Positions 58,403 to 64,000 of a DNA stretch of 64,000 bases are shown here, one piece after another. The stretch's first letter is position 1; each line of letters starts with the position of its first letter. The notes below the pieces were generated by a model. The model did no database searches and was not told the DNA's origin. It saw only the letters and a program-made list of their open reading frames with translations. Made by a program: the position numbers and the translations under genes. This stretch comes from Vanessa cardui (taxonomy: Eukaryota; Arthropoda; Insecta; Lepidoptera; Nymphalidae): NCBI RefSeq assembly GCF_905220365.1, contig NC_061138.1, forward strand, positions 1,116,001-1,180,000, read 5' to 3'.

Positions 58403-58580
58403 GAAGCGTGAGTCAGTGTAACTACAGACCCAAGGGACATAACAGCTTAGTTCCCAAGGTTGGTGGCGCATTGACGATTTAAGGAATAGTTTATATTGCT
58501 AAAGCGTCATTGTCTATGGGTGATGGTGACCACTTACCACCAGGTGGCCCATATGCTCGTCCGCCAACTTATACCACAAA
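58403..58580 (+). repeat. SINE-A partial copy (left arm)
   Basis: 'GAAGCGTGAGTCAGTGTAAC' to 'CGTCCGCCAACTTATACCAC'. It lacks the 5' part. The mirrored partner is at 60430-60610. Confidence 0.92.
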
Positions 58581-59164
58581 AAAGCATAATTAGGGAGAAC
58601 ATATTTTAGAAACTTATATATTTATTATAGAATTCATCAGCTCGATATTTTTTTTTTTTAAATACTATTTAATTAGGGAGATTTGATATTGAATCATACA
58701 TTAACGATCAACATTGGGAATTAAGAAGACAAGATACAACGAAGATATCCCTTGTACAGTCGGGGTAAGAATAGGTTTGTCACCTTAAAGTCTATTTTCG
58801 TGTGCTCAGTATGAGCGATGATCTGCTTTATCGATCGAGAATGACATGTTGCGTCGCAATGGATCGATGTTTAGATTCAAAAGGTACTAAGAGTCCAACT
58901 CAAACTCAAATAACTTTATTCAATATAGAAGCATTAAAGTGTTATTTTGATTTTTTGATTCTGTAAAATAAAGTCAATAACGAAGGCCAGAAATATTAAT
59001 TAATCCATCAATGCACCGGTAACTGTCAATGACAATACTAATTATTTTTTTGGTAGAATAATGTCATGAGAGGTTCCAACTAACTTAAACAAGCTAGCTC
59101 TAAGTCGTTGATAAATGATTATCTTCAATAAGATACAACGATACATTAAAAAAACAATTGAATA

Positions 59165-59449
59165 TTTTATATTATTATTTACTTAGTGGTAGGGCTTTGT
59201 GCAAGCCCGTCTGGGTAGGTACCACCCACTCATCAGTTATTCTACTGCCAAATAACAGTACTCAGTATTGTTGTGTTCCGGTTTGAAGGATGAGTGAGCC
59301 AGTGTAACTACAGGCCCAAGGGACATAACATCTTAGTTCCCAAGGTTGGTGGCACATTGACGATGTATCATGACGATGATTCATTTTCTATGGGTGTTGG
59401 TGCCCAATTATCATTAGGTGGCCCATATGCTGGTCCGCCAACCTATACT
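59165..59449 (+). repeat. SINE-A copy adjoining the palindrome centre (left arm)
   Basis: 'TTAGTGGTAGGGCTTTGTGC' to 'GTCCGCCAACCTATACTATA'. The 86-codon frame here and its mirrored and direct duplicates are SINE translations. Confidence 0.95.
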
Positions 59450-59565
59450 ATATATATACCTATAATATATATATATATAATATATAATATATATATATTA
59501 TATTTTATATATATATATTATATAATATATATAATATATATATATATATTATAGGTATATATATA
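59450..59565. repeat. AT-only palindrome centre
   Basis: About 115 bp of TA, ATA and TATATT repeats with almost no G or C, flanked by 'TATATATACCTATAATATA' and its reverse complement. The symmetry axis lies near 59507. Confidence 0.95.
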
Positions 59566-59833
59566 GTATAGGTTGGCGGACCAGCATATGGGCCACCTAA
59601 TGATAATTGGGCACCAACACCCATAGAAAATGAATCATCGTCATGATACATCGTCAATGTGCCACCAACCTTGGGAACTAAGATGTTATGTCCCTTGGGC
59701 CTGTAGTTACACTGGCTCACTCATCCTTCAAACCGGAACACAACAATACTGAGTACTGTTATTTGGCAGTAGAATAACTGATGAGTGGGTGGTACCTACC
59801 CAGACGGGCTTGCACAAAGCCCTACCACTAAGT
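59566..59833 (-). repeat. SINE-A copy adjoining the palindrome centre (right arm)
   Basis: Mirror image of 59165-59449 and direct duplicate of 57090-57357. Confidence 0.95.
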
Positions 59834-60429
59834 AAATAATAATATAAAATATTCAATTGTTTTTTTAATGTATCGTTGTATCTTATTGAAGATAATCATT
59901 TATCAACGACTTAGAGCTAGCTTGTTTAAGTTAGTTGGAACCTCTCATGACATTATTCTACCAAAAAAATAATTAGTATTGTCATTGACAGTTACCGGTG
60001 CATTGATGGATTAATTAATATTTCTGGCCTTCGTTATTGACTTTATTTTACAGAATCAAAAAATCAAAATAACACTTTAATGCTTCTATATTGAATAAAG
60101 TTATTTGAGTTTGAGTTGGACTCTTAGTACCTTTTGAATCTAAACATCGATCCATTGCGACGCAACATGTCATTCTCGATCGATAAAGCAGATCATCGCT
60201 CATACTGAGCACACGAAAATAGACTTTAAGGTGACAAACCTATTCTTACCCCGACTGTACAAGGGATATCTTCGTTGTATCTTGTCTTCTTAATTCCCAA
60301 TGTTGATCGTTAATGTATGATTCAATATCAAATCTCCCTAATTAAATAGTATTTAAAAAAAAAAAAATATCGAGCTGAATAATTCTATAATAAATATATA
60401 AGTTTCTAAAATATTTTCTCCCTAATTAT

Positions 60430-60610
60430 GCTTTTTTGTGGTATAAGTCGGCGGACGAGCATATGGGCCACCTGGTGGTAAGTGGTCACCATCACCCATA
60501 GACAATGACGCTTTAGCAATATAAACTATTCCTTAAATCGTCAATGCGCCACCAACCTTTGGAACTAAGTTGTTATGTCCCTTGGGTCTGTAGTTACACT
60601 GACTCACGCT
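60430..60610 (-). repeat. SINE-A partial copy (right arm)
   Basis: Mirror of 58403-58580, with a few substitutions ('AAGTCGGCGGACGAGC' versus the partner's 'AAGTTGGCGGACGAGC'). Confidence 0.92.
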
Positions 60611-60798
60611 TCAAATTTAACGTTCTATTTAATTCTATAATAACTTTTTACGTCACAATGTGAATTCGAAACTCCTTAATTATTGTCTATGAAAATGTTA
60701 CTCATTTACGCCTCGCAGATAATACTATCATCCGTTAATAAAACTAATTGTTTGTAATGGGTGAATTAGTATTTAATTATTAAAGACCTTCAGCATTT

Positions 60799-60809
60799 GT
60801 ACACACACA

Positions 60810-60841
<32 letters not shown>

Positions 60842-60869
60842 AAGAGAGATAGAGAGACATACACACAGT

Positions 60870-60920
<51 letters not shown>
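60799..60920. repeat. Compound (CA)n-(GA)n-(CA)n microsatellite
   Basis: Reverse complement of the 58085-58213 microsatellite, including the interrupting 'ACATACACACAGTCACATAC' block. Its length differs by about 7 bp. Confidence 0.97.
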
Positions 60921-60922
<2 letters not shown>

Positions 60923-61289
60923 AAACAACAAAATACATTCAAACTTTATTATATATAAAGTAGGTATCAAGATGAACACGACGCATGCGCAAAACATGCG
61001 TATATTTTTTTAGAATTAATATTATTTAAAACTGATTAAAATATGAAATAGGAATTATGAAATAAATTTCTATTAAAAAATATAAAATCAATAAATTTTT
61101 ATCAAAATTGGAATAAGGCAATAAATTGAAGTGACATTTCACATATAAGTCTGAGGCCCTTGCGCCTGTCTCTCCAATTGTGTTGGATTATCTTCCCATA
61201 TAACTAGGACACGTGTTTACGTTTACAATTATGCGTTATAACAAACACAATTTACTTGTCTTCGTTGAGAATGGATTCTATAGCCGACA

Positions 61290-61555
61290 TGAGAACGTCA
61301 GTGGTTAGAATGCGTGCACTTTGAGCGAAGATTACAAGTTCAAAACCAGGTTTCTATATTTAAAGTGCTTAATTTTTCTTATTATTAATTTCTTGTTTTC
61401 TAGTGAAAAAACATCGTAAGAAAATCTGCATGTGTCTCATTTCAATAAAATTCTACTACACTTGTACTAACCAGCATATGACCCCTCTCCCTGAGAAGAA
61501 GAACTTTGTAGGTTATTGGCCTTAGTCCAACTGTGGTACATTTATAGGTTGTTAC
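61290..61555 (+). repeat. Diverged SINE-B spanning the right palindrome boundary
   Basis: 'CGTCAGTGGTTAGAATGCGT', 'AAGTTCAAAACCAGG', 'AAAACATCGTAAGAAAATCT' and a tail 'TTATAGGTTGTTAC' give a complete but old SINE-B. Mirror similarity to the left arm stops inside it near 61405. Confidence 0.8.
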
Positions 61556-61599
61556 TTTAATTTTTACAAATTTATTTATTACATAGTTATATGTATGCG

Positions 61600-61955
61600 A
61601 GAGGTGAGATGGCCCGGTGGTTTCAACGCGTGCCTCTTAACTGATGATTGCGGGTTCAAACCCAGGCAAGCAACACTGAATATTTATGACATGAAAATTC
61701 AGTGGTGAACATGAATATTCATGACATGAATATTTAGAAGCACATTGTGCTTAATTTGTGTTTATAATTCATCTCGTACTCGGCGGTGAAGGAAAACATC
61801 GTGAGGAAACTTGCATGTGTCTAATTTGATAGAAGTTCTGCCACATGTGTGTTCCACCAAACCGCATTGAAACAGCGTGGAGGAATATGTTCCAAACCTC
61901 CTCAAAAAGGGAGAGGAGACATTAACCCAGAAGTGGAAAATTTACAGGCTGTTCT
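61600..61955 (+). repeat. SINE-B copy with internal duplication
   Basis: Head 'GTGAGATGGCCCGGTGGTTT', intact box B. Then 'TGAATATTTATGACATGAA' and 'TGAATATTCATGACATGAA' recur inside the usual 'CACTGA...TGTGCTTAATT' junction, lengthening the copy by about 60 bp. It ends 'TTTACAGGCTGTTCTTG'. Confidence 0.92.
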
Positions 61956-62295
61956 TGATATGTATTGTGTCATGTAGTCAATATAGTAAACTTTATCCTC
62001 AATAAATAACATGAATTAACTTTCTAAAAAACTTTAAAATCAAAACTATTATTCAATAAATAATTGAATAATAAAAAGTAATGATTTCATCCACCGTCTT
62101 TAGCGTTCGCTTCAATAAATCATATTTATATCTGACGTTTTTAATTACAAACTATATTTAATGATCGTTAAATTATTCAAAGATACATTTCAATACAAAA
62201 GACAAAAGCAGTCTGGCTTGATTAGAATAAATAAAGAGTTGATCAAACCGAGCTGATAAATCCAATCGATTAACGAACCACATAACAGAATATCA
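61956..62295. other. Unique AT-rich DNA
   Basis: Nothing recognised. Confidence 0.5.
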
Positions 62296-62511
62296 TCATA
62301 TTTACATAGTATAAAGCAAAGTCGCTTTCCACTGTCTATCTCTATGTATGCTTAGATCTTTAAAAATACGGAGCAGTGGAAGATTTATATGTATAATACA
62401 TGTACTATATAGTAGACAAATACTGATAATTTTAGAGGTTTCTAAGGTTATGTCGTAAAAACAAATTCTGAAATATATTTAAACCCGTGCGAAGCCGAGG
62501 CGGGTCGCTAG
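62296..62511 (+). mobile_element. HEL-D Helitron-like element with intact 3' hairpin
   Basis: Starts near A^TCATATTTACATAGTATA and ends 'ACCCGTGCGAAGCCGAGGCG', then GGTCGCTAG^T. The ACCCG/CGGGT stem followed by CGCTAG is the clearest Helitron-type 3' end in the window. Confidence 0.9.
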
Positions 62512-62997
62512 TATATTATCTAAACATAAATTAATAGCTTCCGTATTTATACCAGTGATCTTATTAATATGGAAATTTGTATCACATATTATTAACCCAA
62601 AAAATACGAAATTGATTTTTATACGGTTCTCACTGAACGGAATGACTCATAAAGATCTTTCGCAGTAAGGATATGGAGACTCTCTGTATTCCATGGATTC
62701 ATCGTGTAGGGAAACTCGGATGCAGTTCCCGAGATTTTCGACCTTTGTAATACGCATCAACGCTCACCTTCCTTGATCGTATTCTCCCAATTAAGTCAAA
62801 TTTGAACTTGTTAGTATAACTTTGGATATTCGTCAAACCATATGATTAAAGTGTGTAAATTAGCAGAAGTGTGGTGAGGATCTTTGAAGTTGTTGGATTA
62901 AGTTTTGCCTTCTAATATAGAGAGATTTATATTATGATATAACATAGAGCCTTATTCTACCAGTGCGAGATTTATAACTAGTATTATAAGTATATTG
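62512..62997. other. Unique DNA
   Basis: Nothing recognised; 62640-62780 is slightly GC-richer. Confidence 0.45.
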
Positions 62998-63218
62998 GCG
63001 ACCTCCGTGGTCGAGTGATGTTTACGCCGGTTTTCATTGGTACGCCACTCAGATCCCGGGTTCGATTCCCGGCCGAGTCGATGTAGATTATCATTAGTTT
63101 TCTATGTTGTCTTGGGTATGGGTGTTTGTGGTACCGTCGTTACTTCTGATTTTCCATAACTACTTACATTGGGATCAGAGTAATGTATGTGATGTTGTCT
63201 CATATTTATTTATTATAG
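62998..63218 (+). repeat. SINE-C copy
   Basis: Head 'GGCGACCTCCGTGGTCGAGT', perfect box B 'GGTTCGATTCC', body with a 13-bp deletion, tail ATTTATTTATTATAG. Confidence 0.94.
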
Positions 63219-63789
63219 TTATTTATTTAAATTGACATATATATTATTATTTTTGAACCGATTTCAATAAAACGAGCCTATATGATACCCGAGTTAATTA
63301 CAAAACATCAGTGAAAATCGCATCCAAATTGGTACTCGTTTCTTTCCAAATAGGTCAAATCAAATAGCATACAGATCACATCAAATACCGAGGGACCGAT
63401 AAAGTGATCGTTTTTTCTATGACTACGGATCCCTAATAGCCGCTAATTACACGGGCATAATCGAAATATTAATTAATTCATTTTAATATTTAAATCGATT
63501 ATTTTATTTCTGCATAATGTTCTCGATTTACGTAACTGTCTACGTTTCGTGACCAATCGATATCTCGGCTTCTCGAGTGATTTATGAATAAATCGGCAGT
63601 AAAGAGCGGTTCGTCATAATACTGAGCGCTCTCGGATATCGAGATATCTACAAATTCACGATCTCTTTTTCTCACGGTTTAAGTTTACATTGAATAATGA
63701 GAACTAATGATGACATCGTTTATTCAATCATAGTTACCATTATATACTAACAGCATTAAATAATCGTAAAACTTAGAAAATGTAATTCA
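63219..63789. other. Unique DNA with CGATA/TATCG motifs
   Basis: 'ACCGATAAAG' (near 63398), 'AATCGATATCTCGG' (near 63556) and 'GGATATCGAGATATC' (near 63634) give a loose cluster of CGATA-type motifs and a GATATC-GA-GATATC palindrome. The start (63255-63330) resembles a repeat UTR. No gene is claimed. Confidence 0.35.
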
Positions 63790-64000
63790 GTTGGTGGTAG
63801 GGCTTTGTGCACTCCCGCCTGGGCTGGTACCACTCATCCGATATTCCTCCGCTAAACAACAGTACGCAGTATTGTTGTGTTCCGGTTTGAAGGGTGCGTG
63901 AACCAGTGTAACTACAGGCACAAGGGACATAGCATCTCAGTTCCCAAGCTTGGTTACGCATTGACGATGTAAGAAATAGTTAATATTTCTTACATCGTCA
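63790..64000 (+). repeat. SINE-A copy running off the window end
   Basis: 'GTTGGTGGTAGGGCTTTGTG' through 'TTAATATTTCTTACATCGTC'. The 3' third lies beyond the window. The 62-codon minus-strand frame here is spurious. Confidence 0.94.

Larger units (their letters stand above)
57635..61405. repeat. 3.8-kb near-perfect palindrome (inverted duplication)
   Basis: The left arm 57635-59506 and right arm 59508 to about 61405 are reverse complements centred near 59507 with essentially no spacer. Paired positions sum to 119014 near the centre (59431/59583, 58906/60108), to 119005 outside the GT/CT microsatellite (58085/60920), and to 119042 beyond a 37-bp insertion in the right arm (57784/61258). The arms carry mirrored SINE-A copies, mirrored LINE tails and mirrored compound microsatellites. 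Over 170-190 bp compared by eye only about four substitutions were seen. Confidence 0.95.

Noticed and set aside
57043..59720. Three almost identical open frames (57043-57246, 59294-59554, 59505-59720) that look like a conserved protein family
   Set aside because: They are translations of three SINE-A copies duplicated with the palindrome; identity reflects recent DNA duplication, not protein conservation.
58085..60920. Regular spacing of mirrored repeats as a possible CRISPR-like array
   Set aside because: The repeats are dinucleotide microsatellites and SINEs in a eukaryotic context, with no repeat-spacer pattern.

Overview
The window is AT-rich eukaryotic DNA with no bacterial or viral gene organisation. 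It is most likely a lepidopteran (moth or butterfly) nuclear genome. The evidence is the repeats: tRNA-derived SINEs with intact box A/box B heads, a poly(A)-tailed SINE-like family, short elements with Helitron-like ends, and RTE-type LINE 3' ends, all of a style I know from Lepidoptera. Species and family cannot be fixed from the sequence alone.

No host protein-coding gene can be supported. The longest open frame is 119 codons, and most frames over 60 codons are translations of SINEs or of AT-rich DNA. The window therefore looks intergenic, or like part of a very long intron. The one convincing host gene is a 71-nt tRNA-Gly (anticodon CCC) at 32274-32344. The remaining protein signal is transposon debris: a pogo/Tigger-like transposase C-terminus (9143-9479), a non-LTR reverse transcriptase C-terminus (25752-26110), and several RTE or other LINE ORF ends (28677, 29858, 31805, 44465, 52378/52651, 56550).

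Repeat families, named here for convenience. SINE-A is about 280 bp, runs from a 'GGGCTTTGTGCAAGCCCG' start to 'CCGCCAACCTATACC' and then an A-run, and has about 24 full or partial copies. SINE-B is about 300 bp, has a tRNA-like head 'GATGGCCCAGTGGTTAGAA', ends in (GTT)n, and has about 20 copies. SINE-C is about 220 bp, has a tRNA-like head 'GGTTCGATTCCCGGCC', an ATTTATTT tail and six copies. HEL-D is about 220-280 bp, starts A^TCACTACATAG, ends in a GC hairpin followed by CTAG^T, and has seven or eight copies. LINE-3' fragments end in 'TTTTGATTTTGA'-like or 'GACTTTGAA'-like tails.

Layout: 1-8.7 kb, SINEs in unique AT-rich DNA with a small CpG-rich patch near 2.1 kb. 8.8-9.7 kb, a pogo-like DNA transposon remnant with matching ends and TA duplications. 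9.7-28 kb, scattered SINE-A/B/C and HEL-D copies and one RT pseudogene. 28-36 kb, LINE 3' ends and the tRNA-Gly. 36-56 kb, mostly unique AT-rich DNA, a perfect (TAATA)32 array, a candidate inverted-repeat element near 47.4-48.2 kb and a SINE nested in an RTE remnant at 52.4-52.7 kb. 57-61.4 kb, a near-perfect 3.8-kb palindrome carrying mirrored SINEs and mirrored GT/CT microsatellites, with a third direct copy of its inner part on its left side. 61.4-64 kb, SINE-B, HEL-D and SINE-C copies, and a SINE-A running off the end.

Nothing here amounts to a new gene system. The most unusual object is the 57.0-61.4 kb palindrome.
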